This document shows positions 44,039 through 52,744 of a stretch of DNA of 64,000 nt, in pieces. Below the pieces are notes generated by a model, which worked only from the letters and a program-made list of their open reading frames with translations, had not been told where the DNA came from and did not search any database. The first letter of the stretch is position 1. Each line of letters starts with the position of its first letter. The stretch is from Chromatiales bacterium (ex Bugula neritina AB1) (GTDB lineage: Bacteria > Pseudomonadota > Gammaproteobacteria > Granulosicoccales > Granulosicoccaceae), in NCBI GenBank assembly GCA_001730015.1, contig MDLA01000079.1, forward strand, positions 1 through 64,000, written 5' to 3'. The translations under genes were made by a program, and so were the position numbers.

Positions 44039-45028
44039 ATGACTACTGAAGCTGGTAACTCAGAAGTATGTAAAGACATTTTAATACAAGCCGGTGAGAG
44101 TAAGAGCTGGAACTGGCATCCTGATCTGCCTATTCAATACTCGCCGATATTCAGTTTTCCGCCAAAACCTTCGGCGATCCTGCGATGGATTGCATCAGCA
44201 TGGTTGCCGCTGACAGAATTAACCTGCTATTTGTTATTGGCAATTGCTACGTGGTACCTGGTGCAACCATCTTTGCAAGATACAACCACCGTAGAGGTAG
44301 GGTGGATTGCTGCAGTATGGCTGCGGAACATTCTAATGATGACCGCAATCGCTACGGTTCTGCACCTGTGGCTGTATAGCTGGCGAATGCAGGGTGATCA
44401 GTTTCGATACATGCGAACATCGCCGACGGCCGCAGGAAGCAAGTTTCTTGGTGGGCAGCAATTGCGCGATAATGTGTTTTACACGCTGGCAAGTGGTGTA
44501 ACCATATGGACGGCCTATGAGTGTTTGATGTGGCTGGCTTATGCGAATGGCGTTGCACCTGTAGTGACACTCACTGGTAACCCTGTGTGGTTTGTGCTGT
44601 GGTTTCCATTGATTGGTATCTGGTATTCATTTCACTTTTACTGGGTGCATCGCTTCCTGCACTGGCAGCCTATGTACCGTCGCTTTCACTCGGTACACCA
44701 TCGCAATATAACTATTGGTCCATGGTCTGGCTTTTCCATGCATCCGGTGGAGCATCTGTTGTATCTGTCGTCACTGTTAATTCACATTGTGGTACCGTCT
44801 CACCCGGTACACATGTTATTTCATGTGTATTGGCTAACGTTGGCGACAGCGACGTCGCACTCGGGTTATGAGGCGTTAGTGGTCGGAGACGGGCGTACAA
44901 CAATTGCCACATTTTTTCATCAGTTGCATCATCGCTACTTTACTTGCAATTATGGAAACCTGGAGCTACCAATGGACAGGTGGTTCGGGTCTTTTCATGA
45001 TGGTACCCGCAGGGCGGGCAGGGGGTAG
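44039..45028 (+). CDS. Sterol desaturase/fatty acid hydroxylase-family membrane protein
   Basis: A 329-residue membrane protein with several hydrophobic segments and the His clusters of the family: HFYWVHRFLHW, HSVHHRNIT, HPVEHLLY and HQLHHRYFTCNYG. These bind two irons. ATG at 44039 is chosen; an upstream TTG is in frame. The natural substrate could be a lipid or carotenoid-like molecule. It lies 54 bases after the DMSP lyase on the same strand. About 260 bases follow with no gene recognised. Confidence 0.83.
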   Translation: MTTEAGNSEVCKDILIQAGESKSWNWHPDLPIQYSPIFSFPPKPSAILRWIASAWLPLTELTCYLLLAIATWYLVQPSLQDTTTVEVGWIAAVWLRNILMMTAIATVLHLWLYSWRMQGDQFRYMRTSPTAAGSKFLGGQQLRDNVFYTLASGVTIWTAYECLMWLAYANGVAPVVTLTGNPVWFVLWFPLIGIWYSFHFYWVHRFLHWQPMYRRFHSVHHRNITIGPWSGFSMHPVEHLLYLSSLLIHIVVPSHPVHMLFHVYWLTLATATSHSGYEALVVGDGRTTIATFFHQLHHRYFTCNYGNLELPMDRWFGSFHDGTRRAGRG

Positions 45029-45286
45029 ATTGAGAGGGAATGCAGCTGTCGTGGACAACATTAGTCTGCGAAACTGTACGGTGGCTACTTGAACGACTCA
45101 TGGAAATTGAACCTGGTCGCTTAATTCGAATATTTGCGTATTTTACAGACAATGGCTATTGCATCGTGTTTCATGTCTCGATTGCGGGCCAAGGTACTGG
45201 CAAGTCGCTAAACTTTAATAATGCGCTATAGCATCCTCCGACCTGCTGATTTACTGTACGGCGCTTAACAGAACGGGCGTTATTAA

Positions 45287-45901
45287 ATGAGAGTATTAGT
45301 GATCGGCGCCAGCGGTAAAACTGGTAATTATGTCTGGCGACAGGCGTTGGAACAGGGGCATGAAGTCAGCGTATTTGTGCGTACCGCCAGCAAGCTCGAC
45401 GCCGGTAAAAAGAAGGTGAATGTTATAAGCGGCGATGTGTTCTCGGCCGATTCAGTGGCTGAGGCGATCGCTGGTCACGACGCGGTCATTATTTGCCTTG
45501 GCAGCACTGGACTAGGTGATACCAGTACGCTCACCACAGGGACTCGCAATGTCATCGCGGCGATGACTCGGCATGACGTACCGCGCCTGATTGTGATTTC
45601 TTCGGCAGGCGTAGGCGAGAGCTGGCAGCAGATTGGTTGGATGTCGCGCATCTTGTTCAAAACCATGCTGAAAAACGTATTTAAAGACCATATCGCACAG
45701 GAAGCACTGGTCAAACAGGCCGACCTAGACTGGACAATTGCGCGGGCAGGGATATTAACAGATAAGCCAGCCAGTGGTGATTATCGTGCTGATAACATGG
45801 CGAAGACCGGCAAAATAGCGCGTGCTGATCTAGCAGATTTTCTGGTTATGCAAGTGACGGGTAAGCGTTATATGCGTCAGGCGATTTCAGTTAGTGCGTG
45901 A
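45287..45901 (+). CDS. NAD(P)-binding atypical SDR (NmrA/biliverdin-reductase-like)
   Basis: A 204-residue cytoplasmic protein starting MRVLVIGASGKTGNYVWRQAL, the glycine motif of a Rossmann fold. It resembles atypical short-chain dehydrogenase/reductases of the SDR_a5 kind that often sense or reduce unknown substrates. It converges on the TRAP permease gene. Confidence 0.78.
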   Translation: MRVLVIGASGKTGNYVWRQALEQGHEVSVFVRTASKLDAGKKKVNVISGDVFSADSVAEAIAGHDAVIICLGSTGLGDTSTLTTGTRNVIAAMTRHDVPRLIVISSAGVGESWQQIGWMSRILFKTMLKNVFKDHIAQEALVKQADLDWTIARAGILTDKPASGDYRADNMAKTGKIARADLADFLVMQVTGKRYMRQAISVSA

Positions 45902-45934
45902 AATTTTTCATGTGTTTTTTGCCGCCGAAGCTAA

Positions 45935-47245
45935 CTAAAACCCTGTCAGACGCGAGGGCAACCACAAAGCAAGTGCCGGGAAAATTATCACGAGAATTAA
46001 CGTGGCTAACTGCAGAAAGATGAAGGGTATAACGCCTCGGTACATGTGAGGCAGGGTGATTTCCGGTGGGCTGATGGCGCGCAGATAAAAAATAGAAGGT
46101 GCCATTGGTGGGGTCAGGTAACTGGTTTGAATGACCACTAGAAATAGAATGCAAAACCAGACCGGATCAAAACCAAGTGGCTTTATCAGTGGTAGCGCAA
46201 TAGGAATAAACACCAGGATCACAGAGACCAGATCCAGCGCAAAGCCGGCAAGGAATGCCAGAAACAGAATAAACAGTAGCGTTGCCCATGGAGAGAGATT
46301 GGCGCTGGCCAGCAGATCGTTGGTCGCGGAAATACCCCCTGAGGCAATGAAGACACCGGCGAACATATTGCCTGCCAGCAAAATGGTGAGAATCATTGCC
46401 GTGACAAGCAAGGTTCTCATCACCGACTCGCTTAGCACGGTATAGGAGAGCTTGCCGTTGATGGCGGTCAGCACTACAGTCCCAAGTGCACCACAGGCGG
46501 CCGCTTCGGTGGGCGTTGCCAGGCCCAGGAGAATGGAACCCAGAACGGTAAATATCAGGAATACGGGTGGAATAAGCGCTATGAATGTCAGCCTGAGTTT
46601 TTCCCAAAGCCCGATCTCGCCGGCCTCGATTGCTTTGGGTGCCAGTGAAGGATTTATCGCACACCGTACGACGATATAAAGAACAAATAGTCCGGCCATG
46701 ATAAGACCCGGGAACAGCAAGCCAGCGAACAGGTCGCCGACAGAAACATCTGCCACTGGTGCAAGGATAATTACCAGCACTGAAGGTGGAATAACCGTTC
46801 CTAGAGACCCACCGCCACAAATGGTGCCGGATATCAGTGATTTGTTGTAGCCATGACTCAGCATGATCGGGATTGCGAGCAATCCGATCACGGTTTCAGT
46901 TGCACCAACGACGCCACTGGCAGCGGCAAATACAACGCCGAGCAGTACACTGCCAACCGCAAGACCCCCGGGTAGTTTTCTGGTCCAGAGGTGAAAAGCC
47001 TGGAATAATCGTTCAGCTATACCTGCGCGTTCCAGCATGCAACCCATAAAAACAAAGAGAGGGACGGCCGCCAGAATGTAGTTGCCCGCTACGTCCTGTA
47101 CTTTGGAAACAAATTGAAATATGGCCTTGTCACCGAAGCGCAGGATGCCGAAAACCAATGAAACTGTAAACAGTGAATAGGCTACTGGAATGCCGATAAG
47201 CAATAGCAGCAACAGCACTGGAAACATCCAGAGTGCCGGTTCCAT
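45935..47245 (-). CDS. dctM: TRAP transporter large permease (DctM type)
   Basis: A 436-residue inner-membrane protein with about twelve hydrophobic segments. Typical features are LAIPIMLSHGYNKSLISGTICGGGSLGTVIPPS and GLATPTEAAACGALG, and the C-terminal SYLTPPMAPSIFYLR. It forms the sodium-driven import channel with the small permease and the binding protein. It is the last gene of the TRAP operon. Confidence 0.92.
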   Translation of the reverse strand: MEPALWMFPVLLLLLLIGIPVAYSLFTVSLVFGILRFGDKAIFQFVSKVQDVAGNYILAAVPLFVFMGCMLERAGIAERLFQAFHLWTRKLPGGLAVGSVLLGVVFAAASGVVGATETVIGLLAIPIMLSHGYNKSLISGTICGGGSLGTVIPPSVLVIILAPVADVSVGDLFAGLLFPGLIMAGLFVLYIVVRCAINPSLAPKAIEAGEIGLWEKLRLTFIALIPPVFLIFTVLGSILLGLATPTEAAACGALGTVVLTAINGKLSYTVLSESVMRTLLVTAMILTILLAGNMFAGVFIASGGISATNDLLASANLSPWATLLFILFLAFLAGFALDLVSVILVFIPIALPLIKPLGFDPVWFCILFLVVIQTSYLTPPMAPSIFYLRAISPPEITLPHMYRGVIPFIFLQLATLILVIIFPALALWLPSRLTGF

Positions 47246-47262
47246 ATCAGTTCGTTTCCATA

Positions 47263-47796
47263 TCAGTCAGAGAGCTGTGTTACTGCCGGATCAGAGTCGC
47301 GTGAGTTGATGACCTTCACCGACTTGTAGATTTCGGACAGGGTTTGCAGTGCAAACAGCACGAAGCCGATAAAAAAGGATGCGCGAGCGGGCCATACGTG
47401 TGGATTCCAGATAGATTCCCCGGAACGCTCACCACTTTGCCAGGCGTTTTCCAGGTAGTGCCAGAGCCCGAAGCAAAGCCAGCCAACCATGGGCAGCAGC
47501 AATAGCAATCCCAGAACGTTCACCAGTGCTTTTCCTTTTGTAGAATAGCCATTGTAGAAAAGGTCGACCCTGACGTGAGCGTCCTGTTGCATGGTGTAGG
47601 CAATCCCCAGCACAAACAGCGCACCCATTTGCATATAGGCGATTTCATAGGACCAGGTAGTGGGTTTGGAGAAGACATAGCGAGAAACAACCTCCCACAA
47701 CATGGATGCTGCCAGCGTGACGACTATCCAGGCTGCCACTTTTCCTGAAAATGCCGTGAGTGATTCAATTTTATCGAACAGGGTCTTTAGAGACAT
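47263..47796 (-). CDS. dctQ: TRAP transporter small permease (DctQ type)
   Basis: A 177-residue inner-membrane protein with four helices. It carries the DctQ pattern SMLWEVVSRYVFSKPTTWSYE near residue 45 and DAHVRVDLFY near 90. It starts 83 bases downstream of the binding-protein gene and is 17 bases ahead of the large permease. Confidence 0.9.
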   Translation of the reverse strand: MSLKTLFDKIESLTAFSGKVAAWIVVTLAASMLWEVVSRYVFSKPTTWSYEIAYMQMGALFVLGIAYTMQQDAHVRVDLFYNGYSTKGKALVNVLGLLLLLPMVGWLCFGLWHYLENAWQSGERSGESIWNPHVWPARASFFIGFVLFALQTLSEIYKSVKVINSRDSDPAVTQLSD

Positions 47797-47879
47797 TCAT
47801 CAGACCCCCACACATCGCAAACATTGTGGAGTGATTTCCACAGTGTTTATTCTTGTATTGCAAGTGCTGACGTTGATCG

Positions 47880-48935
47880 CTATCGGCTTGGTTTTGAATC
47901 ACGATACTCGTGTGCATTTGCCCAGCGTGCCTGGAAGGCACGTTGATGGTCTAGCACTTTCTGAAACCAGCTTCCCGCTTCGGCAGCAGTCTTGTCTTCC
48001 CATGCCACTGTCAGTTCCTGAACCTTGTTCAGTACTTCGTCATCAACGACAACGAACTCGGTTCCGGCGTCTTTAAAAAAGGCATACGCATCGGCATCGT
48101 TGTTGCCGGTTTCTTCATAGACGCGGTGAGCATTGATATAGGCAGCCGCTTCGATCAATCTTTGATTCTGATCGCTCAATTTGTCCCATGCTTCCTTGTT
48201 GAAAGAGCATTCGATGATGACGGTTGACTGATGGAACCCAGGCAGCACGATATAGGGTGCAATCTTATGAAAACCCGAGGATTGATTTAAAGACAGAGCA
48301 GACCACTCCACAGCGTCGACAACACCTCGTTCCAGCGCCTGATAAACTTCAGCACCAGGTGTTACAACGGTTGAGACACCCAGATCGGCGGAGATTTCTG
48401 ACCATGCCCCAGCCGTGCGGAGTTTCAGCCCGTCAAAATCCTTGATGCTCTGGACTTTGCGCTTTGAAAACATACCTCCTTCTCGTGGTACATAGGCGCA
48501 TGGCAGTCCTACGACGCCGGCAGTTTCGAGCCGGTATTCTCGCCACATTTCAAGACCACCACCTTGATTGAGCCAGTGAATCATTTGTTCGGCATTCAGA
48601 CCACCTGGTCGGCCGGCGAACAACACAGTCGTTTTATCCAGCCCGTATTCGTAACCGATAAATGTGTTACCGGCTTCAGCGACTCCGTTCTTGACGGTTT
48701 CTGCAACCTTGAGTGGGCTGCCAAGCGTTCCCGCGGTAAATACTTCAATTTCCACCTCACCTGCTGTCAGGTCTTTTACAGTGTTGGCGAATCCTTTGGC
48801 CCAGCTTTCAAGCGGTGGCCCGCCGCCCCAGGAAGTCGCCATGCTCAACTTCTCTGCGGCAAGAGTTGGCGCCGCTGTCAGCGTTGCAGCGCTTACCAGT
48901 GCTGTTGTGATCAGGATGTGTTTGATTAATTTCAT
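47880..48935 (-). CDS. dctP: TRAP transporter solute-binding protein (DctP family)
   Basis: A 351-residue periplasmic protein with a Sec signal ending TLAA near residue 26. The family pattern EVFTAGTLGSPLKVAETVKNGVAEAG and KDFDGLKLRTAG are clear, and the layout is close to TakP-like binders of keto acids or similar carboxylates. ATG at 48935 has GGGGGAAAA upstream. Two perfect GTTCCAATTGGAAC sites lie 50-90 bases upstream. Confidence 0.9.
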   Translation of the reverse strand: MKLIKHILITTALVSAATLTAAPTLAAEKLSMATSWGGGPPLESWAKGFANTVKDLTAGEVEIEVFTAGTLGSPLKVAETVKNGVAEAGNTFIGYEYGLDKTTVLFAGRPGGLNAEQMIHWLNQGGGLEMWREYRLETAGVVGLPCAYVPREGGMFSKRKVQSIKDFDGLKLRTAGAWSEISADLGVSTVVTPGAEVYQALERGVVDAVEWSALSLNQSSGFHKIAPYIVLPGFHQSTVIIECSFNKEAWDKLSDQNQRLIEAAAYINAHRVYEETGNNDADAYAFFKDAGTEFVVVDDEVLNKVQELTVAWEDKTAAEAGSWFQKVLDHQRAFQARWANAHEYRDSKPSR

Positions 48936-48986
48936 TGTTTTCCCCCAGGGGTTACAGCACACGATCAGGATAACGAAGAGGTCATT

Positions 48987-49000
48987 GTTCCAATTGGAAC
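48987..49000. promoter_or_regulatory. Perfect palindromic operator, site 1
   Basis: GTTCCAATTGGAAC, a perfect 14-bp palindrome, 52 bases upstream of the TRAP binding-protein start and 25 bases from an identical site. It is the probable binding site for the MarR protein of this locus. Confidence 0.8.
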
Positions 49001-49011
49001 CTCTTTATCCT

Positions 49012-49025
49012 GTTCCAATTGGAAC
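49012..49025. promoter_or_regulatory. Perfect palindromic operator, site 2
   Basis: A second GTTCCAATTGGAAC, centred 25 bases from site 1, in the region between the 3' end of the marR-like gene and the TRAP operon start. The tandem layout suggests cooperative binding at the TRAP promoter. Confidence 0.8.
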
Positions 49026-49102
49026 GAGTCGTCAAGTGCGGCACTGTGCCTGCTGGAAGAGCAGTGATAATAGGGTGGTGTTTCGGGGGAGCTTGCCGAG
49101 CT

Positions 49103-49633
49103 CTATCTGTCCAGAGTTGCTGTGTGAAGCGCCAACTTTTGCAGCAGCCGCTGAAGCTGACGACGTTCAGATGCATCGAGTACCTGCAGGACTTCTTCCT
49201 GGCGTGTTACCAGGGTTTTTGCGATCGCGTCATGCAAGGCGCGACCGGCTGGTGTGATGCTCAGCCTGGCTTGCCTGCCATCCTGCGGGTCGGGTACTCG
49301 ATTCAGGTAGCCTACGCTTAGCATTCGGTGAACGGCTCTGGATATGGAATTACGCGGTCTTCGCGTCATTGTGGATACATCCTGCGCAGTCAGGACCGGA
49401 AAATGTGCAAGACACAAAAGCAACAGATACTCCGCGCGAATGATGCCGAAATCGCGTTTGATGTCATCATAGCTTGGTACAACGATGGCATTGGCGAGGT
49501 AAGAGATTCGGTACGCATCGCTAAATTCAACGTTCTCGAAAATACTGGTTAGCTCTGCGGATGCTGCCGGGTTGCTGGCCGATCTGTTTTCCGCTTTCTT
49601 GTTACTACTGGCTTTTTTTTTATCTATTGACAA
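49103..49633 (-). CDS. MarR-family transcriptional regulator
   Basis: A 176-residue regulator with a 30-residue Ser/Ala/Lys-rich N-terminal extension, then a winged helix: TAQDVSTMTRRPRNSISRAVHRMLSVGYLNR followed by the wing DPQDGRQARLSITPAGR. It is divergent from panB-like, and a perfect palindrome lies in that divergent region, as two do upstream of the TRAP operon. It probably represses both units until a pathway ligand binds. No effector is inferable. Confidence 0.88.
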   Translation of the reverse strand: MSIDKKKASSNKKAENRSASNPAASAELTSIFENVEFSDAYRISYLANAIVVPSYDDIKRDFGIIRAEYLLLLCLAHFPVLTAQDVSTMTRRPRNSISRAVHRMLSVGYLNRVPDPQDGRQARLSITPAGRALHDAIAKTLVTRQEEVLQVLDASERRQLQRLLQKLALHTATLDR

Positions 49634-49738
49634 GTTTTGCTGCTCTCGTGTGGCCGCGCTACTTATCGCATATTAACGTACGTGGGAAAGTGCGTTGTTG
49701 CAAAGTTGCTCGCGATTCGCTTTAATAGCTGAAATACT

Positions 49739-49752
49739 GTTCCAATTGGAAC
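49739..49752. promoter_or_regulatory. Perfect palindromic operator, site 3
   Basis: The third GTTCCAATTGGAAC, 24 bases ahead of the panB-like ATG and about 105 bases upstream of the divergent marR-like start. Position fits direct repression of the catabolic operon and possibly autoregulation. Confidence 0.8.
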
Positions 49753-49776
49753 AATAAACTAATCGAAAATTCTTAC

Positions 49777-50655
49777 ATGACTGAGCGTACAAAACTCACA
49801 ATACCGGACCTGGCGGTAAAAAAAGCAGCCGGTGAAAAACTGGTGATGGTCGCCGTTGGCGAGGCGTTAACCGCTGCCTGGGCCGAGCGTGCTGGTGTCG
49901 ATATAGTGGGTGTTGGCGATAGCCTTGGCATGACCCTTCATGGCCATGAGAACACATTGGCGATGACGGTAGATCAAATGATCGACCATTGCCGCGCGGT
50001 GCGTCGTGGTGCGCCGAATACTTTTTCTATTGTGTCTATGCCTTTCGGTTCCTACGCAACTCGGGAAATTGCTGTGCTGAATGCCTTGCGTTTGATCAAA
50101 GAGGGCGGCGCAGAAGCCGTCAAGCTGCAGGGCGGCCGAGAAATGTTTTCCATTATCAAAGCGGTGGCAGATGCCGGTGTACCGGTGATGAGTCATGTGG
50201 GCTTATTGCCGCACCGCATTCATATGTTGGGCGGTTTCAAGATGCAGGGCCGTACCGCAGAAGCAGCGATGGCAATTATTGATAACGCCAGGGCCATACA
50301 GGAGGCAGGCGCAATCGGGATTGAAATCGAGGCCATGCCCTTTGAGGTCGGTAAGGCTGTTGATGAGGCGGTGGATATCTTTACCTTTTCTATCGGTGCC
50401 GGTTCTGCCGGTACGTGCCAGCTGTTAAACGGTTACGATCTGCTGGGCGCTTTCGATACCTTTAAACCGAAGTTTGCGAAACGCTACGGCAACATTGCAG
50501 AGATTGCCACCAGAGCTTTCGAAGCTTATGCAGAGGATGTGCGCAGCGGGGCTTTTCCTGATGGGGATCATAGTTATCAGATGAAGCCCGAGGAAGCGGA
50601 AAGATTTAAAAAAATGCTGGAAGACTCGGCAAACAGCGAGCGGCACAGAGATTGA
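49777..50655 (+). CDS. PanB-like (ketopantoate hydroxymethyltransferase superfamily) enzyme with altered metal site
   Basis: A 292-residue TIM-barrel protein of the PanB type. VGVGDSLGM at 45-52 keeps the first metal ligand Asp (E. coli Asp45), and IEAMPFEV keeps the catalytic Glu (Glu181). However the second ligand (Asp84, ADLPF) is Ser in VSMPFGSY and the third (Glu114, KIEGG) is Gln in KLQGG. Canonical PanB transfers a hydroxymethyl group from methylene-THF to ketoisovalerate. Here a changed reaction is likely, possibly still handling one-carbon units, given the neighbouring demethylases. It is first in the MarR-controlled operon. Confidence 0.85.
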   Translation: MTERTKLTIPDLAVKKAAGEKLVMVAVGEALTAAWAERAGVDIVGVGDSLGMTLHGHENTLAMTVDQMIDHCRAVRRGAPNTFSIVSMPFGSYATREIAVLNALRLIKEGGAEAVKLQGGREMFSIIKAVADAGVPVMSHVGLLPHRIHMLGGFKMQGRTAEAAMAIIDNARAIQEAGAIGIEIEAMPFEVGKAVDEAVDIFTFSIGAGSAGTCQLLNGYDLLGAFDTFKPKFAKRYGNIAEIATRAFEAYAEDVRSGAFPDGDHSYQMKPEEAERFKKMLEDSANSERHRD

Positions 50656-50656
50656 A

Positions 50657-51745
50657 ATGAGCTCGGAAAAAAATTACCCGAAGACCGGGCAGCGTATCCC
50701 GAACGGTATGCTTCAGGATAACTACCCGCGTAACATGTGGTGGGTGGCGGCGTTGAGTGCTGAGGTTACAACCAAGCCCATAGCGCGCTGGATTCTCGAG
50801 ACACCCGTTGTGTTGTACCGCCTGGAAAACGGCAATACGGCAGCGATGTATGATCGTTGTCCGCATCGTTGGGCACCATTAAGTGAAGGGCATGTGGTTG
50901 GTGAACGCATCGTCTGCCCGTACCACGGTATGCAATTTGATCCGGCTGGCACCTGCGTTAAAGCGCCAACGCAGGAAATGACACCCAAAACTGCAAAAAT
51001 ACCTGCCTTTGAAACGCGTGAGGCCGGTGCCTTTGTGTGGATCTGGATGGGAGATAAAGAAGCCATTGACTGCGAACCGCCCGACGTCGGTTATCAGGTT
51101 GATCCGCAATGGACCTTTATGTCCGGTTACTATGATGTTGCTGTTAACTGGGTGCTGGTACGGGAAAACGTTCTAGATCTGACGCATATTCCCTTTCTTC
51201 ACGCCAGCACGTTCAAACAGAATGACTGGGTAACAGCACCGGACACCTATATGGACGGTGAAACGATCTGTTATGAACAGGAGTTTGATCTTGCGCCGCT
51301 GTCTCCACTGTTTTGTGCCGGTATGGGATTACCGGAAGACAAACCCATCAAGAGAAAACAGATCGGTCGCATGCCAACGTTAGCAGTTTCATTTTCAGAC
51401 TGGAATGTTCATGACCCGGCACCGGAAAAGGGGCATCGCAGTGATTTTGTCATGCGCGGTTGCCACATCGTGACGCCATCTCAACGAGGGCGCACCCATT
51501 ATTACTGGGGTGCCGCGTTTGATGTGCCAGACCTGCCTGCAGATGTTGTCGAGAAAACAAGGAAGAGTGTGATCGAAGCCTTTGATGAGGATAAACACCT
51601 GCTTGAAAAAATGCAGGCTCAGATCAGTAATGATCCGCGCGGGTTGGATTATCTGGAGGTGACACTGGGGGCTGATGGCGGCGGAATAAAAGTGCGCCAG
51701 GTGCTGAACAAGAAGCTGGCGCAGGAAGGTCGATCTCTGACCTAA
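50657..51745 (+). CDS. Rieske non-heme iron oxygenase, vanillate O-demethylase (VanA)-like
   Basis: A 362-residue oxygenase subunit. The Rieske ligands are in CPHRWAPLSEGH and CPYHGMQFD, and the mononuclear iron motif is ENVLDLTHIPFLHAST. VanA-type enzymes hydroxylate a methoxy or methyl group so that it leaves as formaldehyde. No reductase component (VanB) is found in the window, so an unlinked reductase is needed. It begins one base after panB-like. About 100 bases separate it from the next gene. Confidence 0.9.
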   Translation: MSSEKNYPKTGQRIPNGMLQDNYPRNMWWVAALSAEVTTKPIARWILETPVVLYRLENGNTAAMYDRCPHRWAPLSEGHVVGERIVCPYHGMQFDPAGTCVKAPTQEMTPKTAKIPAFETREAGAFVWIWMGDKEAIDCEPPDVGYQVDPQWTFMSGYYDVAVNWVLVRENVLDLTHIPFLHASTFKQNDWVTAPDTYMDGETICYEQEFDLAPLSPLFCAGMGLPEDKPIKRKQIGRMPTLAVSFSDWNVHDPAPEKGHRSDFVMRGCHIVTPSQRGRTHYYWGAAFDVPDLPADVVEKTRKSVIEAFDEDKHLLEKMQAQISNDPRGLDYLEVTLGADGGGIKVRQVLNKKLAQEGRSLT

Positions 51746-51847
51746 TCACACCCTGTTGATTTGCCTGACGACAACTGCCGGAAACTTAATCGGACACTGC
51801 TGTGAGTAGCGTCATCATCACATCATTATCGCTCAACGGAGAAACGT

Positions 51848-52744
51848 ATGAGACCAGAACAGATACTAAAAGAGCCTGCGCGAGTCTTAACGCAGGCGCA
51901 GCGTGAACACTATTTCGAACATGGTTTTGTCGGTGTTGAGGAGTTGCTGCCGCAAGATCTGCTTTCTCAACTACAGCGGGTGACCGAGAGTTTTGTTGAT
52001 CAAAGTCGCGCGGTCACTGAATCCGGTGATCAGTTTGATATCGGCCCTGGCCACACGGCAGACAACCCGGTACTGCGAAGACTTAAATCTCCGGATGAAC
52101 AAAGTGAAGCCTACTGGAATTTCGCTACCGGTTTGATGGCAGATGTTGCAGCTGATTTGGTCGGACCGAATGTGGTGTTCCATCATTCGAAACTGAATTT
52201 TAAATGGTTTGATGCGTCCGATACCGTTAAGTGGCATCAGGATATACAGTTTTTTCCTCACACAAACTATAACGTTCTTACTATCGGATGTTATTTGGCT
52301 GACACGACGATGGAGAACGGACCATTGGCTGCATTGCGGGGTTCGCATAATGAAGATTTGTACAATCAGTACGATAGCAACGGCAATTGGACTGGCATGT
52401 TATCAGATGAAGATGCAGCAACAGTGGATAGTAGTCGAATCGAATACCTGACTGGCAAGGCAGGTTCAATCACTGTTCACAATGCACGAACGCTGCATTA
52501 TTCTCCAGCTTCCAAATCACCGGTACCACGTCCGCTGTTGTTAAACTGTTATACCTCGGCAGATGCCAAGCCTTATACACCTCACCCGCAGCCAACCAGC
52601 AATACCTATAAGGTAGTGCGTGGTGAAATGGCTCACTGGGCAGAGCATGATCCGCGCCCTTGTCAGATACCGCCGGACTGGTCTGGAGGCTATTCCTCTA
52701 TATATGCGGCACAAGCAGGCGAAGACAAACCCGGAATGATGTAG
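51848..52744 (+). CDS. Phytanoyl-CoA dioxygenase (PhyH)-family Fe(II)/2-oxoglutarate oxygenase
   Basis: A 298-residue oxygenase with the iron-binding pair HQD in VKWHQDIQFFPH and a distal His in TVHNARTLHYS, with an Arg-containing strand after it. PhyH enzymes hydroxylate a carbon next to a carboxyl, CoA or N-methyl group. The GGAGAAACGT ahead of the ATG is a good ribosome-binding site. Its stop overlaps the next gene's GTG start by one base. Confidence 0.88.
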   Translation: MRPEQILKEPARVLTQAQREHYFEHGFVGVEELLPQDLLSQLQRVTESFVDQSRAVTESGDQFDIGPGHTADNPVLRRLKSPDEQSEAYWNFATGLMADVAADLVGPNVVFHHSKLNFKWFDASDTVKWHQDIQFFPHTNYNVLTIGCYLADTTMENGPLAALRGSHNEDLYNQYDSNGNWTGMLSDEDAATVDSSRIEYLTGKAGSITVHNARTLHYSPASKSPVPRPLLLNCYTSADAKPYTPHPQPTSNTYKVVRGEMAHWAEHDPRPCQIPPDWSGGYSSIYAAQAGEDKPGMM

